From the NCBI GenBank assembly GCA_945877595.1, contig CAMDVN010000013.1, positions 1 to 49,713 of the forward strand: a stretch of DNA of 49,713 nt, read 5' to 3'. Made by a program: the position numbers and the translations under genes. How positions within the stretch are numbered: position 1 is the stretch's first letter; each line of letters starts with the position of its first letter. Below the pieces are notes generated by a model. It searched no databases. It worked only from the letters and a program-made list of their open reading frames with translations, and was not told the DNA's origin. This document shows, piece after piece, positions 17,764-27,113 of this stretch. The stretch comes from Cyanobium sp. NIES-981. Lineage in GTDB: Bacteria > Cyanobacteriota > Cyanobacteriia > PCC-6307 > Cyanobiaceae.

Positions 17764-17835
17764 GCGTCCACCGCACAGGTGCTCAATGCACTGTAGGCAG
17801 ATGGACCTGCATCTTGGTGTCGATTCGCCCAGCTC

Positions 17836-18816
17836 GTGTCGCATGATGGGAATCCACGCCAGCCCTCCGGTTTGTTGCTGCAACAGGCTCTTGATGCCGG
17901 TGCCTTTGCCCTCACGGCTGAGGTCACCCCCCCGCGTGGGGGCGACCCACGCCGCACCCTTGACGCGGCAAGGGCCCTGCAGGGCTTGGTGCATGCGGTC
18001 AATGTGACGGATGGCAGCCGGGCCGTGATGCGCATGAGCAGTTTGGCGGTGTGCAAGCTCCTGCTCGATCAGGGGATCGAGCCGGTCTTGCAAATGGCCT
18101 GCCGAGATCGCAACCGGATCGCTCTTCAGGCCGACCTGCTCGGCGCCCATGCCCTCGGGCTGCGCAACCTGCTCTGTCTCACTGGTGACCCGGTGCGTGC
18201 CGGTGACCAGCCAGGCGCCCGCCCGGTCCATGAGCTCGAATCGGTGCGGTTGTTGCAGCTCGTGGCCCAGCTCAATCAGGGTCACGATCCGGTCAAGGGG
18301 GACCTCCCCGACGGCGGCACGGCCTTTTTTGCTGGTGCCGCTGCCGATCCCAGCTCACCGAGCACCAGTGGTCTTAAAGCCCGCCTGCGGCGCAAACAAG
18401 AAGCTGGAGCACGCTTTGTCCAGACCCAAATGGTGATGGATCTCGAGACGTTGCGACGCTTTGTGGGGGAGATCGCCGCCCCGATGGGGTTGCCGGTGCT
18501 GGCCGGCGTCTTTCTGCTCAAATCAGCCAAGAACGCCAGCTTTATCAACCGGGTGGTGCCCGGTGTGGCCATTCCCCAGGCGGTGATTGATCGCCTCGCC
18601 GCCGCTCTTGACCCTGCGGCCGAGGGGATTGCGATCGCCGCTGAGCAGGTGGCCGCCTACCGGCACGTCGCCCAGGGGGTGCATTTGATGGCGATCAAGG
18701 CCGAAGAGCGGATCCCGGCAATCCTGCGCCAGGCAGGGGTCGAGCCCCTAGCTGGCGGCGATGTTCAGGGCCAGATCGGTGCCGAGCAACTCGGCCAGGG
18801 CCTTCTGCTGCGGTGA
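17836..18816 (+). CDS. metF: 5,10-methylenetetrahydrofolate reductase
   Basis: Reduces methylene-THF to methyl-THF for methionine synthesis; FAD-dependent TIM barrel. The 326-residue product has the family signatures FALTAEVTPPRGGDP near the start (catalytic Glu), LLCLTGDPV, and a QTQMVMDLE segment with the barrel end AGVFLLKSAKNASFINRVVPGV. The start is GTG 17836; the nearby ATG is out of frame. It diverges from the PedR-like gene with 72 bp between starts. The last 23 codons are antisense to the end of the nucleotidyltransferase gene and give an unconserved tail (GGDVQGQIGAEQLGQGLLLR). Confidence 0.93.
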   Translation: MSHDGNPRQPSGLLLQQALDAGAFALTAEVTPPRGGDPRRTLDAARALQGLVHAVNVTDGSRAVMRMSSLAVCKLLLDQGIEPVLQMACRDRNRIALQADLLGAHALGLRNLLCLTGDPVRAGDQPGARPVHELESVRLLQLVAQLNQGHDPVKGDLPDGGTAFFAGAAADPSSPSTSGLKARLRRKQEAGARFVQTQMVMDLETLRRFVGEIAAPMGLPVLAGVFLLKSAKNASFINRVVPGVAIPQAVIDRLAAALDPAAEGIAIAAEQVAAYRHVAQGVHLMAIKAEERIPAILRQAGVEPLAGGDVQGQIGAEQLGQGLLLR

Positions 18817-19932
18817 GGGCTCGGCCACGTCTTGCCGGCGTACGTCGGTGATCAGCCAGTCGAGGGCCGCTTCCTGCAGGTCGAAGTGGTCGCCGTTGCG
18901 GTCAACGCAGTAGCGGCCAAAGACGAGCTTTTCAACCAGGCGCACTCCGGCCCCGATGCGTGAATAGTCAAAGATGATCGAGTTGTCGATCGTGGCGCCC
19001 TCACAGATGTGGCAGCTGGGGCCAATCATGGCAGGGCCGATGATGGTGGCACCGTCTTCGATGCGGGTCATGCCGCCCACGTAGATGGGGCCCTGCACGC
19101 TGATCTTGTCCCAGTTGGCGGCCACGTTGAGCCCGGTGTAGATGCCTGGTCTCACCTCATGGCCTGGAATCTGCACCTGCCGCACGTGGCCTTGCAGCAC
19201 ACTTCTGATGGCTTGCCAATAATCAGGTACTTTGCCGATGTCGACCCACTCGAATTCCATCGGCAAGGCGTAGAAGGGGGCCCCGGCGGCCACCAGCTTC
19301 GGGAAGAGATCCGAGCCAATGTCAAACGGCACGCCCTCTGGCACAAAGTCGAGCACCTCGGGCTCGAAAATGTAGATGCCCGTGTTGATCATGTCGCTGG
19401 CGGCGTCGGCCACGTCGGGCTTCTCCTGGAAGGAGCGCACCCGGCCCTGCTCGTCGGTGACGACGACGCCGTAGCTGCTCACCTGCTCCATGGGCACCCG
19501 CTTGGTGATCAAGCTGGCCAGGGCTCCTTTGGCCTTGTGGCGCCGCACGGCCTCGGTGAGATCGAGGTCGATCAGGGCGTCGCCGCAGAGCACCACAAAG
19601 GTGTCATCAAAGAAGGGCTGGAAGCTCTGGATCTTTTTGAGCCCACCGGCTGAACCCATCGCTTCGCCGATCAGCTGACCGTCTTCGATGCGCCCTTCGA
19701 AGCTGTATGCGATCTGGACGCCGAAGCGCTGGCCATCGCGAAAGTAGTTCTCGATCTCCTCGGCCAGGTGGGAGACGTTGACCATGATTTCGTTGAAGCC
19801 GTGCTCCCGCAGTAGCTCCAGCAGAAACTCCATCACTGGTTTCTGCAGGATCGGGATCATCGGCTTCGGGATGGTGTGCGTGATGGGACGCACCCGTGTT
19901 CCCTTGCCGGCCGCCAGGATCATCGCCTTCAT
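18748..19932 (-). CDS. sugar-phosphate nucleotidyltransferase (GDP-mannose pyrophosphorylase-like)
   Basis: Makes a nucleotide sugar from NTP and sugar-1-phosphate. The 394-residue product has an N-terminal nucleotidyltransferase domain (MILAAGKGTRVRPITHTIPKPMIPILQKP, residues 4-32, with the K that binds the substrate phosphate), the LCGDAL metal-binding Asp, FQEKPD and WVDIGKVPDYW, then a C-terminal left-handed beta-helix region (IYVGGMTRIEDGATIIGPAMIGPSCHICEGATI). Homologues are annotated as mannose-1-phosphate guanylyltransferase or glucose-1-phosphate transferases; the sugar cannot be read from the sequence. ATG 19932 is clear. Its 3' end overlaps metF by 69 bp on the opposite strand. Confidence 0.92.
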   Translation of the reverse strand: MKAMILAAGKGTRVRPITHTIPKPMIPILQKPVMEFLLELLREHGFNEIMVNVSHLAEEIENYFRDGQRFGVQIAYSFEGRIEDGQLIGEAMGSAGGLKKIQSFQPFFDDTFVVLCGDALIDLDLTEAVRRHKAKGALASLITKRVPMEQVSSYGVVVTDEQGRVRSFQEKPDVADAASDMINTGIYIFEPEVLDFVPEGVPFDIGSDLFPKLVAAGAPFYALPMEFEWVDIGKVPDYWQAIRSVLQGHVRQVQIPGHEVRPGIYTGLNVAANWDKISVQGPIYVGGMTRIEDGATIIGPAMIGPSCHICEGATIDNSIIFDYSRIGAGVRLVEKLVFGRYCVDRNGDHFDLQEAALDWLITDVRRQDVAEPSPQQKALAELLGTDLALNIAAS

Positions 19933-19979
19933 CGGCGTTTGCTCACATCGGTCGGAACATGCCAGCCTAATCAGTGCCC

Positions 19980-20885
19980 CTAAGCAGCCAGTGGTTGGCG
20001 AGCCGGCCGCTGATCTGACCCATCCCCTGCGTCGGGCAGGCTCACCAGCGGCAGCAGGAGGCCGTCACCGGTGTCCAGCAGCCGTTTCAGGCTCAGCGGC
20101 CCATACAACCCGCCCTGCTGGTCCAGTTCCACCTTGCCCTGGTGGCAGAGGAACAGCAGCGCCCAGAAGATGCCAGCCCGGTCGCAGTCGAACTCTTCAC
20201 CGCTGTCGTCGCGTTGCACAACCTGGGCCCAGGCTGTCACCAGGTCGTCAAAGGAGGCCCAGCCCAGCGCGGCTGGCCAGTCGAGCAGAAAACGGCTTAG
20301 GGCCGCGGTGGTTTCGGGTAATTTTTCGCGGTGGGCCAGGGCCGCCACCTGGGCGATCGCTGCCCGTTCGCTGTAGCGCTTGGGTCGATGCCGTTGACGA
20401 CTCTTGTCTTCGTCCTGCTCGAGCCGCTCGGCGATGTCTTCAAGCTGGCGGATCAGTTCGCCCAGGGTCACCGGGCGCTGCAGCGGTGGTGGTGCCACCG
20501 GCCGTCGCCACAGATGCCGTTCTGGGCGGCTGGGCAGGGTGAAACGACCGGGCAGGAGCAAGCCCTCGTCGTCGGCGTCAAAGCCAAACTCCAGATCGTC
20601 GTCATTGAGTTGGGGCTCCACCGGCAGGGTGGCCGCCTCGAGCACCTCAGCCTTGAGGCTGACCAGCACCGAAGCGGCCAGAAAGGCCTCACTGGTTTCG
20701 GCGAGTTCTTGCTCATAGCTGCCACCGTTGACGGCGGCCAGACGCGGGGCCTCAATGCGGCTGCGGAGCTGGTCGAGAAAGCCATCAACCACGGCGATCA
20801 CGTCCACATCCCAGGGGTCAAGATCTCCCTTCTCTGCTGCGTCTTGCAGCAGTCGGATGGCCAGCCGAGCGCCCGCTTCAGCCAC
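19980..20885 (-). CDS. scpA: segregation and condensation protein A
   Basis: Kleisin subunit that bridges the SMC dimer in chromosome condensation. The 301-residue product begins with the N-terminal kleisin segment RLAIRLLQDAAEKGDLDPWDVDVIAVVDGFL (typical of ScpA: 'L..LLeLI.kgeLDPWdidi..v...yl'), a long variable middle with an acidic patch (LNDDDLEFGFDADDEGLLL), and a C-terminal winged-helix part (FWALLFLCHQGKVELDQQGGLYGPLSL). Start GTG 20885 is the only candidate in frame. It has no scpB neighbour here. It reads in the same direction as the upstream LapA gene, about 150 bp away across a repeat tract. Confidence 0.9.
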   Translation of the reverse strand: MAEAGARLAIRLLQDAAEKGDLDPWDVDVIAVVDGFLDQLRSRIEAPRLAAVNGGSYEQELAETSEAFLAASVLVSLKAEVLEAATLPVEPQLNDDDLEFGFDADDEGLLLPGRFTLPSRPERHLWRRPVAPPPLQRPVTLGELIRQLEDIAERLEQDEDKSRQRHRPKRYSERAAIAQVAALAHREKLPETTAALSRFLLDWPAALGWASFDDLVTAWAQVVQRDDSGEEFDCDRAGIFWALLFLCHQGKVELDQQGGLYGPLSLKRLLDTGDGLLLPLVSLPDAGDGSDQRPARQPLAA

Positions 20886-20981
20886 AGAGGTGTTGCTGCC
20901 AGAGCAGGGTGAACCCAGTCACGCTACCGGTGCTGGTCGAATTGGGCCAGTGGCCACGACCACTGGCGCCGCTCTGGCTGG

Positions 20982-21051
20982 CTTCGCCGTCAGCTTCGCC
21001 CGTCAGCTTCTCCGTCAGTTCTCCTTCAGCTCACTGTCAGCTCACTGTGAC
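20982..21051. repeat. 11- to 13-bp tandem repeat at the lapA-like 3' end
   Basis: Six degenerate adjoining units of the CTTCnCCGTCAG type between 20982 and about 21051. The lapA-like stop (21037-21039) lies in the fifth unit, so the array spans the gene end and the spacer towards scpA. Confidence 0.7.
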
Positions 21052-21465
21052 GGCGAGGGCCTCGTCGGTGTTGCTGTCGAGGCCTGTGGCTGCGTTGGAG
21101 CCATCGGCCTGGCGATGGGGTTGGCCTGAGGTTTGGCCAGCGGCGGGCAACAGGCCCAGCTGGGCATCGACTGTGGCGCGATAGCGCTGCAGGTCGTCTT
21201 CGAGCTCGCGGATCCGCACCTGTTGGGCTTGATAGGCGCCCTGCTGCTGGACAGCCTCGACCTTGCGAACCACCCCTGTCCACACCGCAAACACCCAGGC
21301 AGCCGTGGCGCCAATACCGCCCACCAACAGCAGCAGCGCTGCCAGGGGCAGGGTGCTGTTCAGCCCGGGGAGGAAATGGACCGTGGTGGGCGCCGTGTTT
21401 TCGAGGGTGAACATCACCATCGCCAAACCAAAGCTGAAGATCAGCAGAAAGTTCAGCTGTTTCAT
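21037..21465 (-). CDS. LapA-domain (DUF1049) membrane protein
   Basis: A 142-residue protein with two hydrophobic segments (about 3-20 and 38-62) separated by a short loop NTAPTTVHFLPGLNSTLP, followed by a coiled-coil-like soluble tail (VEAVQQQGAYQAQQVRIRELEDDLQRYRATV) and a Gln/Ser/Asn-rich end. This is the LapA / lipopolysaccharide assembly protein A domain layout; in E. coli LapA works in LPS regulation, but many cyanobacterial members are just conserved membrane proteins. ATG 21465. It lies between ndhD (46 bp upstream) and scpA on the same strand, so it may be read with either. Confidence 0.85.
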   Translation of the reverse strand: MKQLNFLLIFSFGLAMVMFTLENTAPTTVHFLPGLNSTLPLAALLLLVGGIGATAAWVFAVWTGVVRKVEAVQQQGAYQAQQVRIRELEDDLQRYRATVDAQLGLLPAAGQTSGQPHRQADGSNAATGLDSNTDEALAVTVS

Positions 21466-21511
21466 GGGTTGGCGCTCAGGAGACTTTGAAATGTAGGGCG
21501 ATTTGGCTGCT

Positions 21512-23101
21512 TCAGCCAGGCAACATGGGCGCCCTCAGGGGGAGCTGCCGGATCAGGCTGCCGCCACTTGGAGCGATGAGGGCCTTCATGGCGCTTTCGT
21601 CTCGGGCCACAAGCGCCTCCATGGAGGCGCGGTAGGTGTCGGTCAACAGCCGGGGGTAGAGGCCGATGCCGATGATCGGCACCAGCAGACAGCCGATCAC
21701 ATAGATCTCGCGCGGCTCGGCATCGACCAGCTCGGCGTGGGAGGCCAGCTCGAGGTTTTCTTTGCCGTAGAAGATCTCCCGCAGCATCGACAGTAGATAG
21801 ACGGGGGTGAGAATCACGCCCACGGCTGCGAGCCCATCGATCACGATCCTGAAGGGGAGGGTGTAGGCGTCATCGGTGGCGAAACCGACAAAGATCATCA
21901 GCTCGCTCACGAAGCCGCTCATGCCTGGCAGCGCCAGCGAGGCCAGGGAGCAAACGGTCCAGAGTGCAAACATCTTGCGCATCTTCTGGCCCACACCTCC
22001 CATTTCATCGAGCTGGAGGGTGTGGGTGCGGTCATAGGTGGCGCCCACCAAGAAGAACAAGCTGGCTCCAATCAGGCCGTGGCTGATCATCTGGAGCATG
22101 GCCCCGCTTGAGCCAAGGGCGCTGAAGCTGCCGATGCCAATCAGCACGAAGCCCATATGGCTGATGGAGCTGTAGGCGATCTTGCGCTTGAGGTTGCGCT
22201 GGGCAAACGAGGTGAGGGCTGCATAGATGATGTTCACCACCCCCAAAATCACCAGCAGCGGCGCAAACTGGGCATGGGCATCAGGCAGGATCTGGCAGTT
22301 GAAGCGCAGAAGGGCGTAGCCGCCCATCTTCAGCAGGATCCCGGCCAGCAGCATGTGCACCGGTGCGGTGGCTTCGCCGTGGGCGTCTGGGAGCCAGGTG
22401 TGCAGCGGCACGATCGGCAATTTGACGCCGAAGGCGATTAACAGACCGGCGTAGCAGAACAACTGGAAGCCGAGAGGCATCCCCTTGTCCATCAACTGGC
22501 TGTACTCAAAGCTGATCGGCGCCCCTTCGGCGCTGCCGTAGAAGGCCATCGCCAGCCCAGCCAACAGGATGAACACCGAGCTGCCGGCGGTGTACAAGAT
22601 GAATTTGGTGGCGGCGTATTGGCGTTTTTTGCCTCCCCAGATCGCCAGCAGCAGGTACACAGGCAGCAGTTCGAGCTCCCAGGCTAGAAAAAACAGCAGC
22701 ATGTCCTGCACGGCAAACACCGCGATTTGGCCGCCATCCATGGCGAGCAACAGGAAATAAAACAGCTTCGGCTTGAAAGTCACCGGCCAGGCCGCGAGTG
22801 CGGCCAGGGAGGTGATGAAGCTGGTCAGCAGAATCAGCGGCATCGAGATGCCGTCGGCGCCCACCGACCAGGCCAGTCCCAGATCGGGGAGCCACTCCAC
22901 CCGCTCAACCAGCTGCAGCTCGGGGTTGCTGGCGTCGTAGCCGTTGAGGTAGCCGCCCACCGTGAGCAGGAAAGTCACCAGGGTGATGCCGAGGGCATAC
23001 CAGCGAACCCGTTTGCCATCTCCCTGATCGGGCACAAAGGGAATCAGCAGGGCCGCGGCGATCGGAAACAGGATCGATGCGCTCAGCCAGGGAAAGGCCA
23101 C
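21512..23101 (-). CDS. ndhD: NAD(P)H-quinone oxidoreductase subunit 4
   Basis: Proton-pumping membrane subunit of NDH-1 (Mrp antiporter-like, ND4 type). The 529-residue product has about 14 membrane helices with the conserved [29 protein letters not shown] segment, the [30 protein letters not shown] signature (loop with key Lys/His), and [15 protein letters not shown]. Start GTG 23101 places the initiator just before the first helix. Next to ndhF, this is the D1/F1-type pair of NDH-1L (respiration and cyclic flow); no cupA or chpX genes, which mark the CO2-uptake forms, are present. Confidence 0.96.
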   Translation of the reverse strand: MAFPWLSASILFPIAAALLIPFVPDQGDGKRVRWYALGITLVTFLLTVGGYLNGYDASNPELQLVERVEWLPDLGLAWSVGADGISMPLILLTSFITSLAALAAWPVTFKPKLFYFLLLAMDGGQIAVFAVQDMLLFFLAWELELLPVYLLLAIWGGKKRQYAATKFILYTAGSSVFILLAGLAMAFYGSAEGAPISFEYSQLMDKGMPLGFQLFCYAGLLIAFGVKLPIVPLHTWLPDAHGEATAPVHMLLAGILLKMGGYALLRFNCQILPDAHAQFAPLLVILGVVNIIYAALTSFAQRNLKRKIAYSSISHMGFVLIGIGSFSALGSSGAMLQMISHGLIGASLFFLVGATYDRTHTLQLDEMGGVGQKMRKMFALWTVCSLASLALPGMSGFVSELMIFVGFATDDAYTLPFRIVIDGLAAVGVILTPVYLLSMLREIFYGKENLELASHAELVDAEPREIYVIGCLLVPIIGIGLYPRLLTDTYRASMEALVARDESAMKALIAPSGGSLIRQLPLRAPMLPG

Positions 23102-23256
23102 AGATCAGGCACGCGCTATCAAAGGAGTTTAGAAATTTCTGCCTGCTGCACTCCACCGCCATGGGGGAAGTCACACAGAGCGAAGACCCCGCCAACCCCG
23201 GAAAGGGCAAGGGCTGAACCCCTGGGGGCCCCGGCACCGAGGGTGAGTTCTCCGCT

Positions 23257-25266
23257 TCAGCCCAGCGAGCCAAACAAGACCACCAGGGCAATCACACCCC
23301 CAAACACGATCAAGGCATAAAACTGGGCCCGACCGGTGTTGAAGTATTTGAGCCCCTCGCCGCTGCCCAGGGTGAGCAGGCCCGTGAGGTTGACCACTCC
23401 GTCGACCACCTTGGAATCGACGTCGAGGACCTGTTTGGCCAGCTTGCGGCTGCCCTGCACGAAGAGCTTGTCATTGATGGCATCGAGATACCACTTGTTG
23501 GCCAGGAAGGCGTTGAGGCTTGGGAAGCGAGCAGCCACGGCGGTGCCCAAGTCGACTTTGTGGAGGGCGTAGGCGAGCACCGCCACGGTGATGCCGGCGA
23601 TCGAGATCGCCACCGAGGCTCCGGCCAGGGGCAAAAATTCAGCCCAGCTGAAGTGCTCGGCGGCCTCGATGGCTTCCTGGGGGTCGAGCAGCTGGCCGAA
23701 GCGACTGTTCCAGGGGGTGCCAAGCAGGCCGATCAGTGCTGAGGGCACGGCCAGCACCACCAGGGGCATGGCCATCTGCCAGCCGCTCTCATGGGGATGG
23801 TGAGCATGGCTGCTGCCGTGGTCGTCGTGATCGGGAGCGGTCTTGCCGGCCGCGGTGAGCAGCTGGGCCGCCATGGCCCTGTCGCCGCCGCGAAACTCCC
23901 CTTCAAAGGTGAGGAAATACAAGCGGAACATGTAGAAGGCGGTCATGCCGGCCGTGAAGAAGCCGGCCACCCAGAGGATGGGGAACTGGCCAAACGCCAC
24001 ACCCAAAATTTCGTCTTTGCTCCAAAAGCCGGCCAGGGGCGGAATGCCGCTGATCGCAATGCAACCGATGAAGAAGGTGGCGCCGGTGATCGGCATGAAC
24101 TTGCGCAGACCACCCATGAGGCGCATGTCTTGGGCGAGCACAGGCTCATGGCCCACCACCTCTTCCATGGCGTGGATCACCGATCCCGAGCCCAGAAAGA
24201 GCATGGCCTTGAAGAACGCGTGGGTCACCAGGTGGAACATCCCTGCCACGGGAGCTCCGCAACCCATCGCCAGCATCATGTAGCCCAGCTGGCTCACGGT
24301 GCTGTAGGCCAGACCTTTCTTGAGATCCATCTGGGTCAGGGCGATCGTGGCCCCCAGCACCAAGGTGATGGTGCCCACCACGGCAATCACCGCATTCACC
24401 TCGGGAAAGGCTTCATAGACCGGCTGCAGCCGGGCCACCAGAAAGACGCCGGCCGCCACCATGGTGGCGGCGTGAATCAACGCTGAGATCGGGGTGGGTC
24501 CCTCCATTGCATCGGGCAGCCACACGTGCAGAGGGAACTGGGCCGATTTGGCCATCGGACCCATGAACACGAACAGGCACAGGGCCAGGGCAGCCCAGCG
24601 CGGCACGGTGCCATTGGCCATGGCGATCTGGAGGCCGCTGCCGATCGCCTCGAAGCCGAAGCTGCCGGTCGCCCAGAACAGCCCGAGGATCCCCAGCAGC
24701 AGGCCGAAGTCGCCGACCCGGTTGACCACAAAGGCCTTCTGGGCCGCATTGGCGGCGCCGTCACGGTCGTACCAGAAGCCCACCAGCAGGTAGGAGCACA
24801 TGCCCACCAGCTCCCAGAAGACGTAGATCTCGAGCAGGTTGGGGCTGATCACCAGGCCCAGCATGGAGCTGCTGAACAGGGCCAGATAGGTAAAGAACCG
24901 CACATAACCCTTGTCGTGGGCCATGTAGCCATCGGAATAGACCATCACCAGCAGGGCGATGGTGGTCACCAGGGCCAGCATCACGGCGCCGAGGGCGTCG
25001 ACGCGAAAACCCATCTCCAGGTTGAAGGTGCCGGCGCTGGCCCAGTTGAACAACACCTCCGTGGGGGCTGCCCCGGCGAGTTGCTCGGCCAGCACCGCGT
25101 AGCTCAACACCGCGGCGGCGCCAACGCAGCTGAGCAGAAAGATCGCCACCGGCTTCCGCAGGCGGTTGATGGTGCGGTTGAAGCTGATCAGGCCCATGCC
25201 CGTGATGACGGCCCCAACAAGGGGCAGCACCGGAATCAACCAGGCAAGTTCGGCGGCTGACGGCAT
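23257..25266 (-). CDS. ndhF: NAD(P)H-quinone oxidoreductase subunit 5
   Basis: Largest proton-pumping membrane subunit of NDH-1 (ND5 type). The 669-residue product has about 16 helices with the VYSDGYMAHDKGYVRFFTYLALFSSSMLGLVISPNLLEIYVFWELVGMCSYLLVGFWYDR block, GPMAKSAQFPLHVWLPDAMEGPTPISALIHAATMV and the long C-terminal lateral helix followed by a last membrane segment. A His-rich stretch (DHDDHGSSHAHHPHES, about residues 500-516) lies in a hydrophilic loop. ATG 25266 is preferred to a start further upstream because the conserved N-terminal helix begins 7 residues later. The 155 bp to ndhD contain no gene. Confidence 0.96.
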   Translation of the reverse strand: MPSAAELAWLIPVLPLVGAVITGMGLISFNRTINRLRKPVAIFLLSCVGAAAVLSYAVLAEQLAGAAPTEVLFNWASAGTFNLEMGFRVDALGAVMLALVTTIALLVMVYSDGYMAHDKGYVRFFTYLALFSSSMLGLVISPNLLEIYVFWELVGMCSYLLVGFWYDRDGAANAAQKAFVVNRVGDFGLLLGILGLFWATGSFGFEAIGSGLQIAMANGTVPRWAALALCLFVFMGPMAKSAQFPLHVWLPDAMEGPTPISALIHAATMVAAGVFLVARLQPVYEAFPEVNAVIAVVGTITLVLGATIALTQMDLKKGLAYSTVSQLGYMMLAMGCGAPVAGMFHLVTHAFFKAMLFLGSGSVIHAMEEVVGHEPVLAQDMRLMGGLRKFMPITGATFFIGCIAISGIPPLAGFWSKDEILGVAFGQFPILWVAGFFTAGMTAFYMFRLYFLTFEGEFRGGDRAMAAQLLTAAGKTAPDHDDHGSSHAHHPHESGWQMAMPLVVLAVPSALIGLLGTPWNSRFGQLLDPQEAIEAAEHFSWAEFLPLAGASVAISIAGITVAVLAYALHKVDLGTAVAARFPSLNAFLANKWYLDAINDKLFVQGSRKLAKQVLDVDSKVVDGVVNLTGLLTLGSGEGLKYFNTGRAQFYALIVFGGVIALVVLFGSLG

Positions 25267-25303
25267 CGCCGGCGGGCAGTTGCCTCCGAGTGTAGGAAGC
25301 CCT

Positions 25304-26041
25304 TCAACCCAGCCAGTGGGCCAGGCCCGTGCGCGCAAAGCTCACCGCCCCCAGCCCGATGTAGCGATGGGCCCACCAAAAGATGCCAACGGCGATCGCG
25401 ATGCCCAGCTGGGAGGGCCGCAGAAACTCGCTCAGCACCAGCGGCTGTCGGCCATCAAGCACCGCGGCAAAGGGCACCACGGAGGTGTTGGCCCGCAGCT
25501 CTTCAAAGGCTTGCCCAAATCGGTTGGCCAGGCGCCGGTCACCGTTCCAAACCGCAAACAGGTGATGGGCGATCAGGCCAATGCAGGCGGCCACCATGAA
25601 GCTGCTGCCGATCCAGAGCAGGTGGGTGGCGCACCAGAGGATCTGTCCCACCGCCTGGGGATGACGGCTCACGCGGATGATCCCGGTTGCGTAGAGCCTC
25701 ACCTGGGGTTTGAGCACCGCTGGGATTTCCAGGAGGTTGTAGGTGGCCGGGTACAGGAACAGGAAGCTGACGGCGGTGCCGGCCCAGACCAGCGGCACGA
25801 TCCAGGGCTGGTCTTGGAGGTTCCACAGCCGGATGCCGTCGTAGCGGTGGGCCAAGAAGTACCCGATCACGATCACCGCCGAGGGGATGCTCAAGCCTGC
25901 AAACAGCAGGCGCCAGGCCCGCTCCCCAAGGCGCTCCACCCCCCAGGCCCGCAGGGAGGCCCCGCCGCTGTGGATCACGGCAAAGACGAGCAGCAGGCCC
26001 AGCATCACCAGGCTGCTGTGGTTCAAGGAGCTGGTGGGCAA
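25304..26041 (-). CDS. NnrU-family / Z-ISO-like membrane protein
   Basis: A 245-residue integral membrane protein with about six helices and the family's conserved histidines: HSGG near residue 24, and SRHPQ (about 130) plus further His in the following helix. The NnrU family includes bacterial NnrU (denitrification) and plant 15-cis-zeta-carotene isomerase (Z-ISO), a haem protein; cyanobacterial members are closer to Z-ISO in my judgement, but this is an inference. The pds-psy pair is only 2.4 kb away, consistent with a carotenoid role. Start TTG 26041 is chosen; internal GTG/ATG at 26008/26005 would cut the first residues. It lies downstream of and on the opposite strand to rbcR, divergent with 90 bp between starts. 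Confidence 0.8.
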   Translation of the reverse strand: MPTSSLNHSSLVMLGLLLVFAVIHSGGASLRAWGVERLGERAWRLLFAGLSIPSAVIVIGYFLAHRYDGIRLWNLQDQPWIVPLVWAGTAVSFLFLYPATYNLLEIPAVLKPQVRLYATGIIRVSRHPQAVGQILWCATHLLWIGSSFMVAACIGLIAHHLFAVWNGDRRLANRFGQAFEELRANTSVVPFAAVLDGRQPLVLSEFLRPSQLGIAIAVGIFWWAHRYIGLGAVSFARTGLAHWLG

Positions 26042-26131
26042 GGCTGTGCAAGGGCTTGTGAAGCAGTTAATTCTCGCTTCTGGATGGGGCGCCTAGAGTT
26101 TCAATCCCCAACGCCGGGCCCTGCTTGAGCC
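26042..26131. promoter_or_regulatory. divergent control region between rbcR and the NnrU gene
   Basis: 90 bp between the divergent starts. LysR regulators usually control a divergent neighbour or themselves through T-N11-A sites; a TTAATT core with flanking A/T lies at about 26068-26075, but I cannot assign a clean palindrome. Nothing else is visible. Confidence 0.35.
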
Positions 26132-27100
26132 ATGGCTGATCTGCCCTTCACCCTTGATCAGCTCCGCATTCTGCGGGCGATCGCCAGCGAGGGCAGCTTT
26201 AAAAAAGCTGCCGACAGCCTCTATGTGACCCAGCCGGCGGTGAGCCTGCAGATCCAAAACCTGGAAAAGCAGCTCGATGTTTCGCTGTTTGATCGGGGCG
26301 GTCGCAAGGCCCAGCTCACCGAAGCGGGCCACTTGCTGCTGAGCTACTGCGATCGGATCTTGAGCCAGTGCCAGGAGGCCTGCCGCGCCCTCGATGACCT
26401 CCACAACCTCAGGGGCGGCTCCCTGGTGGTGGGTGCGAGCCAGACCACGGGCACCTATCTGATGCCCCGCATGATCGGCTTGTTTCGGCAGAAATATCCC
26501 GACGTGGCTGTGCAGCTGCAGGTGCACAGCACCCGCCGCACCGGCTGGAGTGTCGCCAATGGTCAGGTCGACTTGGCGATCATCGGCGGTGAGCTGCCGA
26601 GCGAGCTGAGTGAATTGCTGCAGGTTTTGCCCTATGCCAGCGATGAGCTCGCCCTGGTACTGCCCACCAAGCACCCGCTGTCGCGGCTGCCTGAGCTCAC
26701 CAAAGACGACCTCTACAGGCTCGGGTTTGTGTGTCTGGATGCCCAGTCGACCACCCGCAAGATGGTCGACCAGTTGTTGGCCCGATCGGGGCTTGAGGTG
26801 AGCCGGCTCAAGATCGAGATGGAGCTCAATTCCTTCGAGGCGATCAAGAACGCCGTTCAGAGCGGTCTAGGGGCGGCGTTTTTGCCGGTGGTATCGATCG
26901 AGCGGGAGTTGGCCGCCGGCACCGTGCATCGTCCGGTGGTGGCCGATCTGTTGGTGCGCCGTCAGCTCAAGTTGATCACCCACCCGGCCCGCTACTGCTC
27001 GCGAGCTGCCGACGCCTTCCGCCGCGAAGTGTTGCCGGTGTTTGCCAGCCCCGATAGCCCCCTGAGGCGGCCCCTTCAGCAGGGCCAGCTCGAGACCTAG
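26132..27100 (+). CDS. rbcR: LysR-type regulator RbcR
   Basis: LysR family activator of Rubisco and related carbon-fixation genes in cyanobacteria and plastids (ycf30). The 322-residue product has the N-terminal winged HTH at about 6-65 ([52 protein letters not shown]) and a periplasmic-binding-like effector domain that starts [19 protein letters not shown]. It is most like RbcR rather than CmpR or NdhR, judged by the '[25 protein letters not shown]' wording and by the ndhF/NnrU context. ATG 26132. Convergent with the DUF3172 gene 13 bp downstream. Confidence 0.92.
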   Translation: MADLPFTLDQLRILRAIASEGSFKKAADSLYVTQPAVSLQIQNLEKQLDVSLFDRGGRKAQLTEAGHLLLSYCDRILSQCQEACRALDDLHNLRGGSLVVGASQTTGTYLMPRMIGLFRQKYPDVAVQLQVHSTRRTGWSVANGQVDLAIIGGELPSELSELLQVLPYASDELALVLPTKHPLSRLPELTKDDLYRLGFVCLDAQSTTRKMVDQLLARSGLEVSRLKIEMELNSFEAIKNAVQSGLGAAFLPVVSIERELAAGTVHRPVVADLLVRRQLKLITHPARYCSRAADAFRREVLPVFASPDSPLRRPLQQGQLET

Positions 27101-27113
27101 GTCTCCCCAGGGC

